From contig JBAIAA010000532.1 in assembly GCA_037893245.1 (NCBI GenBank), forward strand, positions 620,001 to 684,000: DNA of 64,000 nt. Direction: 5' to 3'. This document shows, piece by piece, positions 17,992 to 30,700 of the stretch. Every line of letters begins with the position of its first letter. Within the stretch, counting starts at the first letter, position 1. The position numbers and the translations under genes are program-made. The DNA is from Crossaster papposus. Lineage: Eukaryota; Echinodermata; Asteroidea; Velatida; Solasteridae. The notes under the pieces were generated by a model. The model was not told the origin of the DNA and ran no database searches. It was given only the letters and a program-made list of their open reading frames with translations.

Positions 17992-18370
17992 AGGTAGAAT
18001 ACACTATTGTTAATTGCTTGAATTATCATGAATGTGTGAATTTTTTTTTTTTGGTTGTATTAAATATCGTTTAACTGACCTATCAGTAGTTTTACAATCA
18101 TAGATTTTAAGAAAAGCAAGAAAAACAGCGTTCGTTTTTAACTGACGTCGGGCAGTGGTTCTTATGTTGTTCTTGGTTTTTTTCGCGATCGCTGTCAGGA
18201 CGATCATTTATTTTGTTTGTAAAATTTAATTTTTCAGAACAATTACAGTATATCTAGCGCAATCATTTTGCTGGATGCCGACAATCGTTATTTACTTTCA
18301 AATAAGTAAGATATTTCTTAATAATTCGGTAGTAAACATTTTCGATATCCGCAAATGGTGTATCCTACCT
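17992..18370 (+). mobile_element. MITE family A, complete copy
   Basis: It begins AGGTAGAATACACTATTG after TTAA and ends CAAATGGTGTATCCTACCT before TTAA (18371-18374). All internal landmarks are present, though diverged. Confidence 0.8.
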
Positions 18371-18488
18371 TTAAGTCTGCGTTCCAAAAGGGTAGAGATC
18401 TTGGCTATTTAGACTGAAGCACAAGTGCATTGAACCCCAGAGAGTTTGTATTGCCTAGCTGGCTGAGGCAACGTCACAAGTGCTCCCA

Positions 18489-18731
18489 GGGGCCAATTTC
18501 ATAGAGCTGCTAAGCACAAAAATATGTTTAGCATGACAATTTGTCCTTGGCAAAAACAAGGTTACAGACCAAATTTTTATGTGATCTTTATTGTTTTTGA
18601 TAGATAATCAGCTGGTTGTTTGCTTAGCATAAAAAACAAGTAGAATTTTGGCTGGTAACCTGTTTTTATTGAGCAAGACTTTGTTGTGCTAAGCAAATGT
18701 TTGTGCTTAGCAGCTCCATGAAATTGGCCCC
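18489..18731. mobile_element. Inverted-repeat MITE family K, complete copy
   Basis: It starts GGGGCCAATTTCATAGAGCT and ends AGCTCCATGAAATTGGCCCC. The inner arms (TGCTAAGCACAAA / TTTGTGCTTAGCA) also pair. Ends of the same family occur near 6992, 17091, 39755 and 40375. It is non-coding. Confidence 0.75.
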
Positions 18732-19078
18732 AGTTGTGTGGTGCAGATGTGCCTGTGGCTAAAAGCCAATGTTGTGTAGAAACATAAGCCACAGTTCATC
18801 AGAGCAACAGGAGAGAATACATGACATCCACGTTGATGATCTATGCCTGTAATTAGAGGATGACCAACCTCACGATATCCCCAAGGGGTCTTGTGTCTAC
18901 TTTATGTAATTTGTCTGCACTCTCTGAAGGTCGTAAAGTTGAAACTGGTCACGTTTCCTATAGATGTTTCATCATTTCTTGATTACTATGCGAAATTAAT
19001 TTGTATTATTTAATACAAGAAGTTTTGTTGGCCAAGTATTGGTGTTTGCCACAGGATGGATTTTATAATTGTATCAGA

Positions 19079-19386
19079 GAGTTAGTATTTCATACGCACT
19101 GGATCTCCGAAACAATTGACGTTCACAGGATGCGGGAAGAGGTTACGGTTTGTGGACTTGGACAGGTCCACAGTCCGTTTCGCCGTACGTCTCTGAAAAA
19201 GAGCTTTAGAGGAGAAACGGGTTAGGGTTATATATAGAAAAGGTAAAGAGGAACAGCTGAGAGGCCCAGAATCAAAATTTTAGGTTAAATTTGTCTTGGG
19301 GAAGCAAGAATAATGAGTATTTAACCAACATTTCCTTAACTACACGAAGACAAAGGAATGTCCACAGTACGTATGAAAGGTAAAGC
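19079..19386 (+). repeat. Dispersed repeat G, copy 2
   Basis: The partner of 8959-9260, with the same order of blocks and scattered substitutions. It is followed by a short near-palindromic area around CCTCGAAGGACGG/CCGAATTCGGTCCTC. Confidence 0.6.
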
Positions 19387-19767
19387 CTTCGTATTACGAT
19401 CGAGGATCGAAACACAAAAGGAAACAAAGGGAACAAAGAATCCTCGAAGGACGGTTTTCTTGTCCGAATTCGGTCCTCAATTCCCTTGGGTAAGCTCTAG
19501 GTAATGGGGTTAGGTTATAGTACAGGAATAAAGGAAAACACAATAGGGGATCCTCGGTCGTTATGTGGTTCACTACATGTGAGGGTGTGTGTGAGGACAA
19601 TAGGGTCCACGAAAGGGTCTACGAAAGGGCACACAACTGAAATTTGTGTGCAAAACAAGAGGGACAATAGGAGGTCAACGATGTTTACACACACATCTGA
19701 GTTTGTCAGTCAATAAATTTGAAACATTTGTCATAATATATTTGAGTTCCGTAACAGCATTCTTTAA

Positions 19768-20157
19768 AAGAAGGATACACCATTGGTAATTGCTTAAATT
19801 GTCATGAATGGGTGGATTTGGGGGGTTGTATTTTATAGTAAATATCGTTTAACTGACCTGTTCAAAGTTTTACAATTATGGATGCCGAGAAAAGCACAAA
19901 AAACAGCGTTTGATTTTTAACCAGCGTCTGATTTTTAACCAGCGTCGAGCAGTTATTCTTTTGTTATTTGTGTTTTTTCCGGACGGCGATCGCGAATTTT
20001 TCTTTATAAAATTCTATTTTTTATAATAATTACAGGATTTCTAGCGCAATCATTTTGCTGGATGCCTAGAATCATTATTTACTTTCAGATGAGTACGATA
20101 TTTCTTAATAATTCGGTAGTAAATATTTTTGATATGTGCAAATGGTGTATCCTACCT
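19768..20157 (+). mobile_element. MITE family A, complete copy
   Basis: TTAA lies on both sides (19764-19767, 20158-20161). The phrase TGATTTTTAACCAGCGTC is duplicated in the middle, which lengthens this copy to about 390 bases. Confidence 0.8.
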
Positions 20158-20287
20158 TTAATACTCGTACCAAGAAAGTATTTAAGTACATTTATGAAAC
20201 ACGATTTTAACTACAATATACATGTTCATATTATTTCCTGCCATCGATCGCATTCACAAGCACATGTGTATTTTTTAATGATTTTAA

Positions 20288-20569
20288 AGTTAAGATACAT
20301 TATTGGTAATTGCTTGAAATATTATGAGTAGGTGGATTTGGGGGGTTGTAAACCGGCAGTTTTTTTTAACCGGTGTCGGGCAGTTATTCTTATATATTTT
20401 TTTGTTTTTTTAACAATCGCCATAAAAAAATTAAGAACAATTGCAGGATATCTAGTGCGATCAGTTTGCTGGATGCCTAGAAACATTATTTACTTTCAAA
20501 TAAGTAAGATATTTCCTAATAATTTGGTAGTAAATATTTGTGATATCTGCAAATAGTGTATCCTATCTC
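20288..20569 (+). mobile_element. MITE family A, internally deleted copy
   Basis: It starts after TTAA with AGTTAAGATACATTATTGG and ends ATAGTGTATCCTATCT. About 90 bases between GGGGGGTTGTA and AACCGGCAG are missing. Confidence 0.72.
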
Positions 20570-20639
20570 TAAAGTTCTATAGCAAGTACCGGTATGTTTA
20601 TTCCCCTAGACAGTGATTGAATGGCGTTCTTATTCGTGC

Positions 20640-21030
20640 GATCCCCTGAACATTTGTGTGTGATCGCCGAGTCGATTTACAGTTTAAACGTTCCTTTAAA
20701 CATTTGCCTTATCAATCGGCATGGTCACCGCGTTCTGGGCGAACGGTGATGCATAAATTATCAGCATAACAATAGGACGCAATTTATGCCTACCTCGTTA
20801 TTATTTCCTTTACATTATTGATTTCACCGCGGTCAAACCACAATTTACACGGTCCTTAGCAACCTGGCCAAACTGCAGCGACCGTATCGGTCAAAACGTG
20901 ATGATCTTTTTAGGAGGTGCCCTACTTTTCAGCATTTGCTAATTAAATGGTATACGAATAAAAACCCAACTTTCATTCGTGCAAATTGTAGCATTTGCTT
21001 TTCCTATAGGCTTTTTACTCCAAAGTAAAT
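20640..21030. promoter_or_regulatory. Candidate conserved non-coding/enhancer island
   Basis: This repeat-poor block has no open frame and carries closely spaced matches to metazoan binding sites: AAACCACAA (Runx-type), CCTTAGCAACC (RFX half-site), GCATAAATTATCAGC and AATTTATGCC (homeodomain-like, inverted pair), and AACAATAGG (Sox-like). Site matches this short occur by chance, so the call rests on density and absence of repeats only. Confidence 0.25.
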
Positions 21031-21308
21031 GCTTATTTTACGTTTTGTTGATTTAACTTACTAGCATTTGCTAGTTTGTATTCATACGACCCATTGTGCT
21101 ATTCTTGTAGTCTGGTTTCCTGACCCTATTTCCTGACCGCAACTGGGTAATTCATAGACATCAGGGAATATTCAGTTTAGGGAATATTCAGTTTAGGGAA
21201 CCGGAGTAGCTGGCCTACACCCATTCACATATTATTCATTTCTAGTCAAGTGAGGTATTTTATAATAATTTGGTCGCAATGTTTGCATATGTTGTATATT
21301 ATCTTCAC

Positions 21309-21519
21309 CCAGTTTGCGCCGGGATTATTTTGACGTTTAGCGGAACTCCATCAGAAACGGGTTCAGGCCGGTATCTGTGGGTAGCACACCCTGATATTTT
21401 GCTCAAGCCGGTCGCTGTAAGATATTTCCGACATTGCCCATGACGTGTTTATCCGTCATCTGTTTTGAATTTCGGAAAAACGGTCCATGTGTGTTTACAC
21501 GGCATCCGACACGATCTGG
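21309..21519 (-). mobile_element. MITE family B, copy with one decayed flank
   Basis: It starts CCAGTTTGCGCCGGGATTAT and ends ACACGATCTGG followed by TTAA (21520-21523). The left flank is TTCACC, a mutated TTAA. Same orientation as the copy at 5208-5440. Confidence 0.68.
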
Positions 21520-22098
21520 TTAAAAGTGTCTTCAATAATTTGTATGCGTACTGCGGACCAATAAATCTGTTTGACAGGTGCTTCAACGATACTTTCTGGC
21601 TAAGATCCACCCCATAATTCTACCATCAAAAGAAATGGCTTGGGAAGGATGAAGTATGAAAGGCACTGATGTGTACATGTAGCAATTTAGAGCCACTGTA
21701 CATGTACATCCATGTGCCAATGTGCCGAGCACTCTTTGCATCGCTTCATCACCTCGTTGATCATCCATCATCCAGCATCCTCCAAGTCCCGCATCATCGC
21801 TTCCAGGCTCCATATCACCCTGCTTCAACGTTGGAATCTCTCAGCCTGCTGACGGGCAGAGCATACTGTTCGAAACTTTGAGTTCCCTCCGGTTCTTTCC
21901 CAGAACCACACATCTTTACTAAATAGCATTACCGTGGTGTTTATTACCGCAAACTACTTATCTTTAATATTTGCCTTTTTTCGCCATGCAAACCTCCAAA
22001 TCTCATGCGCCTATTGTTGCGATGGCAAGTCGATCCCCAGACTGCATCCTCATGCTCGCCTAGTGTTACAATTGTTAGCAATTCTTATATTTCTTCAG

Positions 22099-22265
22099 TG
22101 CTTACAAACGAATGTGATTGTAACCGGAGTTGACTCCGAAGGCTTTGCCAGGAGTTCAGTGACACTGTCCTCCCTCCAGTCGAGCCCTGGAGTAATATTC
22201 ACAGAAGAGTACTATCTGATGTCACAGCAACCCAATCCATCATTATTCATCTTGTGCATACACAT
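22099..22265 (+). CDS. Candidate isolated exon of an unidentified gene
   Basis: A strong acceptor (TTATATTTCTTCAG) and a consensus donor (ACAT|GTAAGT) frame 167 bases. One frame is open through both borders. It translates as CLQTNVIVTGVDSEGFARSS, then VTLSSLQSSPGVIFTEEYYL and MSQQPNPSLF. The frame stays open upstream to an ATG at 21934, with a hydrophobic stretch LVLQLLAILIFLQC just before, so a first exon with a signal peptide is a second reading. I do not recognise the family and saw no partner exon nearby. Confidence 0.25.
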
Positions 22266-23104
22266 GTAAGTCTGCAAAGGTGCACATTGCTTTCAATTTT
22301 TTTTCTATCCATTTCATTATATTTCCAGCCACAGTTTTTTGTTCTCCACCACTCTAAATTGCTACATTGTATTCACTCTACCTAATGGCCAAGTGGTTGG
22401 TAGCTTATCAGTTACATGTACATAGTACATGTATGTCAATCTGATATGTCTTTGCATGTTTTATTTTTAGCCTCATAGTTGTATATATTTTGTTGTCTCG
22501 GCTGAACAAAGTTCAGAAAAAGGATATGCAATCACTATCTGTACTTAGTCTGTCTATTTGTCTGGCCGTCCGTAGTCCGTTTATGTCATTTTTGTTAAAG
22601 TTTAGAAAAATTGGTTTTATATGCATTCTATGCCTTCATATCGTGGTTGTGTTGAACATCAGATACTGAAGTCCAAGGTCATTTGAGGTCAAGTTCTAAA
22701 ATAAGCTTGAATTGTAACACATAAGTCCAAAGTAGCATTCAACTACCTAAAAATCACAAACTTGGCAACCACCCCGGGCTTCTTATGCACTCCCAGGACT
22801 CGAGAAAAAGCAATATTTTGCCATAGTTGTCGGCCATAGATGTCGGCCATAGATTTCAATTGGTGTTTTACAAGTTGTTTTTTTAACCTCCGGAGTGCTT
22901 CTAGGCTAGGCCCTAAGGGAGCCCGTAAGAGTCCGTAACAATTATTTTAATTGGACATTGTTTCTGTTTCAAACAAAAAACAAAACAAGTTTAACTTTGA
23001 GCAGTCAGTTTTCTTTTCTTAAAAACTTGGACACAAATGCTCTCTGTCCATTTGTATGATTGAGAATCATAATCCAGTGACAGATTCTCCCATTTCGAAA
23101 TGTC
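22266..23104. other. Unassigned DNA
   Basis: No exon or defined element was resolved. TTCAGAAAAAGGATATGCAA near 22514 resembles TTCAGAAAAAAACTATGCAA near 2471 (and the following GTCATTT / CTTCATATCGTGGTTGTGTT runs), so 22500-22700 and 2450-2640 are probably copies of one dispersed repeat. Confidence 0.4.
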
Positions 23105-23108
23105 TTAA

Positions 23109-23449
23109 AGGTAGGATACACCATTTGCAGATATCGAAAATATTTACTACCGAATTATTAAGAAATTTCTTACTCATTTGAAAGTAAATAATGATTCTAT
23201 AGGCATCCATCAAAATGATTGCGCTAGATATCCTGTAATTATTCTGAAAAATTGAATAACAATTGAAAAAACAAAGATAACAAAGACGCCGGTTGAAAAC
23301 AAACACTTTTTTTTTCGTGCTAACCTCGGCATGCATGATTGTAAAACTTTGGACAGGTCAGTTAAACGATATTTACTATAGAATACAACCCCCCCCCAAA
23401 TCTACCCATTCATGATAATTCAAGCAATTACCAATGGTGTATCCTACCT
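23109..23449 (-). mobile_element. MITE family A, complete copy
   Basis: TTAA flanks both sides (23105-23108, 23450-23453). Minus orientation, with CATTTGCAGATATCG at the left and CAAGCAATTACCAATGGTG at the right. Confidence 0.82.
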
Positions 23450-23839
23450 TTAAGTGTTGAGATGGAAAGACTATCACTTGCCATTATTTAGGGAGAATAT
23501 CTAGCATCAATTGTTTTTTTTAAGTAACCAGGGTTCAAATAATCACTTGGCTTCTAATGGCTTCAGAACCATTAAGACTTCTTTCATTTCCCTAGGGAAG
23601 CAATCTGACTCTCAGCTTCATTCCACCAGTCACATTTCCCCTCTATACTGTAATGAGTGGACTGTACTTTCTTTGGTGAATAAATTAAACATGACAGTTT
23701 AGGGTCTCGTTTGTAGTGGACCTTTCCCAGCCAGGCTATTTATTATCTGTATTCCTTGTATTCATTCATCCTAATGGTACCAATGCAATGGTTATATGTA
23801 CATGTAACATGGTATGTCAAAACCAGGCGGAATTATATG

Positions 23840-23995
23840 AAAAATGTAAAATCCCCAAATCACTAAAAATCACCCCACATCATTTTGCAGTTGTTTCTCT
23901 ATTCGTAGCTCTGTCCATGGACAGAGCTACGAATAGAGAAACAACTGCAAAATGATGTGGGGTGATTTTTAGTGATTTGGGGATTTTACATTTTT
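23840..23995. repeat. Perfect 156-bp palindrome
   Basis: Two 78-base arms are exact reverse complements with no spacer; the centre is CTGTCCA|TGGACAG between 23917 and 23918. The arm contains TCCCCAAATCACTAAAAATC and TTGTTTCTCTATTCGTAGCT. There are no mismatches by eye. It could be a very recent inverted duplication or an assembly or library foldback artefact. Confidence 0.92.
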
Positions 23996-24289
23996 TTGTG
24001 GTGCTATTCATGTTTCAACTGTTCTGTACAAGTTTCAAATTAAAACTTCATTCGGCCCCTGGACCGTGCATGTACGCTCCTGCAAAATGGAAATTTACAC
24101 TTTGTCCACCGGAATGACAGTTTGACCAACGGCTAAACATAATACCATCCGTTTCTTGTACGTAGGTGCCGATCCGGCGTTGTGTGACAGGGGCATACTG
24201 AATACATTTTTAAATAATTTTGTTGATATGTGGCATGTAACTAGAAATCTACCAAAATGTCACACTTTGTGTGTCAACTTCATGGAATG

Positions 24290-24410
24290 ACCCAAATATT
24301 AACAGAATCCGATCTGAAACTAATCTGAACTCTCCAAACCGACCCAACATACATTCAGGGAAAAACCCGACACGGACTGACCAAAACCAATCTAAATAAA
24401 ACAAAATCCC
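24290..24410. repeat. CCGAC-type degenerate repeat
   Basis: AACCGACCCAAC and TTCAGGGAAAAACCCGAC recur with variation at 45340-45440, 45900-46020 and 51000-51170. The common structure is a (CCGAC)n stretch next to TTCAGGGAAAAA. A dispersed simple-repeat-bearing element is likely. Confidence 0.45.
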
Positions 24411-24704
24411 GGATTATCTGGCTTTGGTAAATCGTCTTGTATTTCACGAACACCGTGTTTGCTTTTTTGTGCCAGAACGTACCCAAATCGCATGATTTTG
24501 TTTTAACCGTCTTTCAGTAAATGAGGAAAACTACCTATACTACTAGTTGGTCTACACTGTTGTACCACAAATCTGGTTAGGCTTCTTTCCTGATCCGACC
24601 CGAATCAAAGTCGGGGCGGCTTGGTTTCGGGTTTTGGTGTCAACATTAATGCAAACAAACCGTTTGGGTAATTGCAAACAAAAACGGTCAATAAATTGTG
24701 GAGT

Positions 24705-24890
24705 GCCGGTGGCCTCGGGGTCTGGAGCATTGAATTTGTGGTCAGCGGGTAATTCCTCAGGTTGTGGGTTCGAACCCGGCCTGGGTTATGGTGCGTGTGT
24801 CCTTGAGCAAGGCACATTGTCTCTTATTGCTTCCCTTTACCCAGGAATAATGATGGGTACTATGAGGGCAGAGATGGTTTCTGTGATTTA
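24705..24890 (+). mobile_element. tRNA-derived SINE
   Basis: GGCCTCGGGGTCTGGAGCAT, then box B GGTTGTGGGTTCGAACCCGG, then CCTTGAGCAAGGCACATTGT and TATGAGGGCAGAGATGGTTT. Same order as the minus-strand copy at 17225-17500. Confidence 0.72.
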
Positions 24891-25462
24891 TTTTTAACTG
24901 TCTTGCGCCCAAATGGCTGCATGTAGGTGTATACTAACCAGGAAGTTGAGATGTAATTTTGAATGTTTCATCGGCCCAATGAGCGGGGGTGATAATAATA
25001 TTGTAGCACCTTGGGTACCAGTATTAGTGAATACGCAACAACTACCTTGCTCAGTTGGTACAGCTCCTGCTAATGATAATTACATTTTTTTTTTTAAACC
25101 AACATTTTTAGTCTAGAGGCTGACTAATTTGCAATAATTTAACAGAATTTTAAGTACCAGGAGAATCTTTAATCCAAGTGGGACTTTTGATTTGGTAGTT
25201 TAAACTTAGTAGATAAACTAAGTAGATAGTTTAATCTAGTAGATAAACTTATGCAAATGTTATGTTCCTGTATGCCTTTATTCCTACTGGTAGGGCGTGT
25301 GAAATTTCATACTGAAAGTGATGGACTTGGCACTGTTGGTGTTAAATTATCATCATACTGCCAAGTGTCAATAACCAAAAAGCACATTTCTAATTATGGG
25401 CATGTATGAATTTGTGTGGCATAGTACTTTCACTCTGGCGATATAGCCCCCTCTGTTGTCTA

Positions 25463-27716
25463 TTCGAACTGGATCAACCTAGAGCAAGTTGGGTTAGGCG
25501 ACTAGATCCACTAGACTTGACCGTTAGTCAATCTAGTTGTCACTCGAACGCTGTGTGGTTTTACTAGCTAGTCCAACTAGATCAACCTAGAGCAGGTTGG
25601 GTTGGGCGACTAGATCCACTAGACTTGACCGTTAGTCAATCTAGTTGTCACTCGAATGCTGTGTGGTTTGACTAGCTAGTACAACTGAATCAACCTAGAG
25701 CAGGTTGGGTTGGGCGACTAGATCTACTAGACTTGACTGTTAGTCAATCTAGTTGTCACTCGAACGCTGTGTGGTTTGACTAGCTAGTCCAACTGAATCA
25801 ACCTAGAGCAAGTTGGGTTGGGCGACTAGATCCACTAGACTTAACCACTAGTGTATCTAGTTGTCACTCGAACGCTGTGTGGTTTGACTAGCTAGTCCAA
25901 CTGGATCAACCTAGAGCAAGTTGGGTTGGGCGACTAGATCCACTAGACTTGACCGTTAGTCAATCTAGTTGTCACTCGAACGCTGTGTGGTTTTACTAGC
26001 TAGTCCAACTGGATCAACCTAGAGCAAGTTGGGTTGGGCGACTAGATCCACTAGACTTGACCGTTAGTCAATCTAGTTGTCACTCGAACGCTGTGTGGTT
26101 TGACTAGCTAGTCCAACTGAATCAACCTAGAGCAAGTTGGGTTGGGCGACTAGATTCACTAGACCTAACCACTAGTGAATCTAGTTGTCACTCGAACGCT
26201 GTGTGGTTTTACTAGCTAGTGCAACTGGATCAACCTAGAGCAAGTTGGGTTGGGCGACTAGATCCACTAGACTTGACTGTTAGTCAATCTAGTTGTCACT
26301 CGAACGCTGTGTGGTTTGACTAGCTAGATCAACTGGATCAACCTAGAGCAGGTTGGGTTGGGCGACTAGATCCACTAGACTTAACCATTAGTCAATCTAG
26401 TTGTCACTCGAACGCTGTGTGGTTTGACTAGCTAGTACAACTGAATCAACCTAGAGCAGGTTGGGTTGGGCGACTAGATTCACTAGACTTGACCGTTGGT
26501 CAATCTAGTTGTCACTCGAACGCTGTGTGGTTTGACTAGCTAGTGCAACTGGATCAACCTAGAGCAAGTTTGGTTGGGCAACTAGATCCACTAGACTTGA
26601 CTGTTAGTCAATCTAGTTGTCACTCGAACGCTGTGTGGTTTGACTAGCTAGTGCAACTGGATCAACCTAGAGCAAGTTGGGTTGGGCGACTAGATCGACT
26701 AGACTTGACCGTTAGTCAGTCTAGTTGTCACTCGAATGCTGTGTGGTTTGACTAGCTAGTGCAACTGGATCAACCTAGAGCAAGTTGGGTTGGGCGACTA
26801 GATCCACTAGACTTGACCGTTAGTCAGTCTAGTTGTCACTCGAATGCTGTGTGGTTTGACTAGCTAGTGCAACTGGATCAACCTAGAGCAAGTTGGGTTG
26901 GGCGACTAGATCCACTAGACTTGACCGTTAGTCAATCTAGTTGTCACTCGAACGCTGTGTGGTTTGACTAGCTAGTGCAACTGGATCAACCTAGAGCAGG
27001 TTGGGTTGGGCGACTAGATTCACTAGACCTAACCACTAGTGAATCTAGTTGTCACTCGAACGCTGTGTGGTTTTACTAGCTAGTCCAACTAGATCAACCT
27101 AGAGCAGGTTGGGTTGGGCGACTAGATCCACTAGACTTGACTGTTAGTCAATCTAGTTGTCACTCGAACGCTGTGTGGTTTGACTAGCTAGTACAACTGG
27201 ATCAACCTAGAGCAGGTTGGGTTGGGCGACTAGATCCACTAGACTTGACCGTTGGTCAATCTAGTTGTCACTCGAACGCTGTGTGGTTTGACTAGCTAGT
27301 GCAACTGGATCAACCTAGAGCAAGTTGGGTTGGGCGACTAGATCCACTAGACTTGACTGTTAGTCAATCTAGTTGTCACTCGAACGCTGTGTGGTTTGAC
27401 TAGCTAGTACAACTGGATCAACCTAGAGCAAGTTGGGTTGGGCGACTAGATCCACTAGACTTGACCATTGGTCAATCTAGTTGTCACTCGAACGCTGTGT
27501 GGTTTGACTAGCTAGTGCAACTGGATCAACCTAGAGCAAGTTTGGTTGGGCAACTAGATCCACTAGACTTGACTGTTAGTCAATCTAGTTGTCACTCGAA
27601 CGCTGTGTGGTTTGACTAGCTAGTGCAACTGGATCAACCTAGAACAAGTTGGGTTGGGCGACTAGATCCACTAGACTTGACCGTTAGTCAGTCTAGTTGT
27701 CACTCGATTGCTGTGT
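25463..27716. repeat. 108-bp tandem (satellite-like) array, about 21 units
   Basis: CTGTGTGGTTTGACTAGCTA recurs at exact 108-base steps (25551, 25659, 25767 and onward). Each unit includes CAACCTAGAGCAAGTTGGGT, GGCGACTAGATCCACTAGAC and AATCTAGTTGTCACTCGAA. Units differ by a few bases, with shared variants (TTTGGTTGGGCAACTAG; CACTAGTGAATCTAG) recurring at distant positions, as expected from unequal exchange. Although 108 is a multiple of three, stops interrupt every frame. The array continues beyond the inserted LINE at 31187. Confidence 0.95.
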
Positions 27717-30700
27717 AATGTGACTTTTGAGTGACTTTTTATATGGATCAACATAGCTTTTTGAATTAACATGGCTGCCTGCAGTGCCAGGATACAACAA
27801 CAGGTGATATTTATTGTGCTGTTTTTGTACGCCGCAGCAGTGTGCTGTTTTTGTACGCCGCATTTTACCATAATCTCCGAGTATTTGATGCTGCACGATT
27901 TTAACCCCAAACTGTCGGTGAAAATGTCGTCGTATAGTCGAATGGAAATGATGTCACTTCGTTCATCAACATTCCATCTTCCTAATGATATTAGAAATAG
28001 ACTTAAATCTATGAACATTCTCAAACGCAGTCGAGGTAAACGCTCGGGTACAAGGTTACGCCGTAAGATTCCAACCGTTTTTGATGTTTTCATCCGCCAC
28101 AACGCGAGAACCAAGGACACTGGTGATACGGTGAATTACCAAAATCTTACTCAAATTCAGGGAGTGAGCAAATACATGCTTAGTCGCAATATGAACTTTT
28201 CATTGTGGAACGCCAGATCTTTGGAAAAAAAGGTCACTGCAGTTTGTGATTCAATTTTGCACAATCATACTGACATTGCTATACTCACAGAAACTTGGAT
28301 GTCAGATAAAAATGCAGATTTCATCAAAGCGGAGTTCACATCATCGCTTAGCGGTTTTAATATCCACCATGTACCACGAGACCGACGGAGGGGTGGAGGT
28401 ATCGCCATATTGTCCAAGTCTAACTTGAAAGTGACAATAAACAAAACTGCTACGTACAAGTCATTTGAGCTCATGGACATAAATGTAAGCACTGGTAATG
28501 ATTTGATACACCTTTTGGTAGTTTACCGTCCACCATATTCCGAGGAGCACCGTTTTACTGCTACTGACTTTTTATCACAATTTTCTACATTATTAGAAAA
28601 AACAATAATTTCGCCAGGTCAACTCATCATTACAGGCGATTTCAATTTACATGTGGACAACCCCGGGTGTGTTGATGCCATTCGGTTTAGTGACTTGATT
28701 TCTTCACTTGGTCTTGTGCAGCATATACGTGAGCCTACTCATGAGAAAGGCCACACTCTAGATCTGGTGATTACAAGAGCTGGTGACTCGTGCCTGTCAA
28801 ATATTGTCCTGGATCACACACTGCCATCTGATCATACTGCGATACATTTTGCCTTGGATATGCACCGACCACCTACACGCAAAGTCATAAAGCAGCATCG
28901 TCGGTTGAGAGCCATCAATATGACGGATTTTAAAGATCGGATAGAACACTCGCTGAATGATATACCAGATCATGTCTCCGATGTGAACCAGCTGACAGCT
29001 TCCTATAACACAGCTCTCAGCAACGTCCTTGATGAAGTTGCCCCGATCCAGACGAAGACGTTACTGGACAAGCCACGAGCTAAGTGGTACACCAAGGAGC
29101 TGTTGGAGGAAAGGACTGCTCTTAGACGCTTAGAGAAGCGTTGGCTCTTCACACATCTTGAGGTTGATAGGCAGACTTTTGTCTCTGCCCGTTCCATCTA
29201 CAATAGACACTGTGATGAAGTCAAGGCATCTTATCATCGGAAAAGAATTGAGAACTCTGATCAGAAGACTCTGTTTTCTATTGTAGATGAAATTTCTGGT
29301 CATAAGAAATCATCGTCTTTGATCTTACCTGATATTAGTGCTCATCTACTACCACAACAATTTATGGACTTTTTTACACAGAAAATCTGTAATATTAGAA
29401 CGGCTTTGATGGATGGCCCAGAGTTTTTGGAAAATTTTGTGCCAAAGAAGGTGTCTTTAAATTCATTTACTTCAGTAACGCCCAGAGATATTATTGTACT
29501 TGTTCGTAAGATGACAGATAAAACATGTTCTCTCGATCCAATGCCAACCCAATTTGTGAAGAAGTTTCCTGATCAGTTGGCGCCTATTCTTTGTCGCATT
29601 GCTAACAATTCACTCAAATCGGGTGTTTTCCCTGCTGCGTGTAAGTCAGCTCTAGTGCGCCCACTGATCAAGAAATCTGGGTTGGATCGAAATGTGTTGT
29701 TAAATTATAGACCAGTGTCTAACATTACATTTTTATCAAAGTTGCTTGAGAAGTTGGTTTTATTGCAATTGAACTGCTATTTTAAGACTAATTCCATGTA
29801 TGCAAGATGTCAATCAGCGTACCGAGAGGGACATAGCACTGAGACTGCACTCTTGAGATTGCAGAATGATGTTGCACTTGCTCTTGATCGGCACCATGAC
29901 ATCGTTCTGGTATTGTTAGATCTTTCTGCCGCGTTTGACACCATCGATCATGATATTCTCACTAGGCGACTGTGCTCCCGTTTTGGTATTGGGGGAACAG
30001 TTTTAAGCTGGCTAAAGTCGTACCTAACAAATCGTACCCAGCGTGTGTGTATTGGATCGATGGTGTCAGACGAGGCCCAGTTGAAATTTGGCATTCCACA
30101 GGGGTCAGTATTGGGGCCTGTCCTTTTTTCCCTATATATAGTACCACTTGAAGACATTATTGACCGCCATGGTCTCAGTAGTGTCATTTACGCTGATGAC
30201 ACCCAGCTGTACATTGCCTGTGACACGCCGACGGATACATCAGTCGTTGCCTCCATTGAGGCATGCGTTGACGAGTTAAGACGTTGGATGCGATTTAATT
30301 TGCTTGCACTCAACGACAGTAAAACGGAGGTAGTTTGGTTCTCGTCAAAGTTTAAGACTGTGTCCGATGGTGCTGCCGCGGTCAGTGTGCGGGTGGGTGA
30401 TGTTCACGTACACCCTTCATCTAAAGTACGTGATCTTGGTGTTTTTTTAGACTCTGCTGTGACCATGGAGCACCATGTAGCAAATATGTGTAAGTCGGCT
30501 TCATTTGCTTTATGGAAGATTGGGAAGGTTCGAAAAATATTGGATAAGTCCTCAACTGAGAAACTTATTCATGCTTTTGTTACCTCAAGGTTGGACTATT
30601 GCAATAGTCTGCTTTTTGGGCTTCATTCAAATCAACTGAAAAAATTACAACTCATTCAGAATTCCGCTGCTCGACTGATAACTGGAACCAGATTTCGGGA

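Noticed and set aside
25463..27716. CRISPR-like array
   Set aside because: Units are contiguous 108-base repeats with no unique spacers, in a eukaryotic genome.
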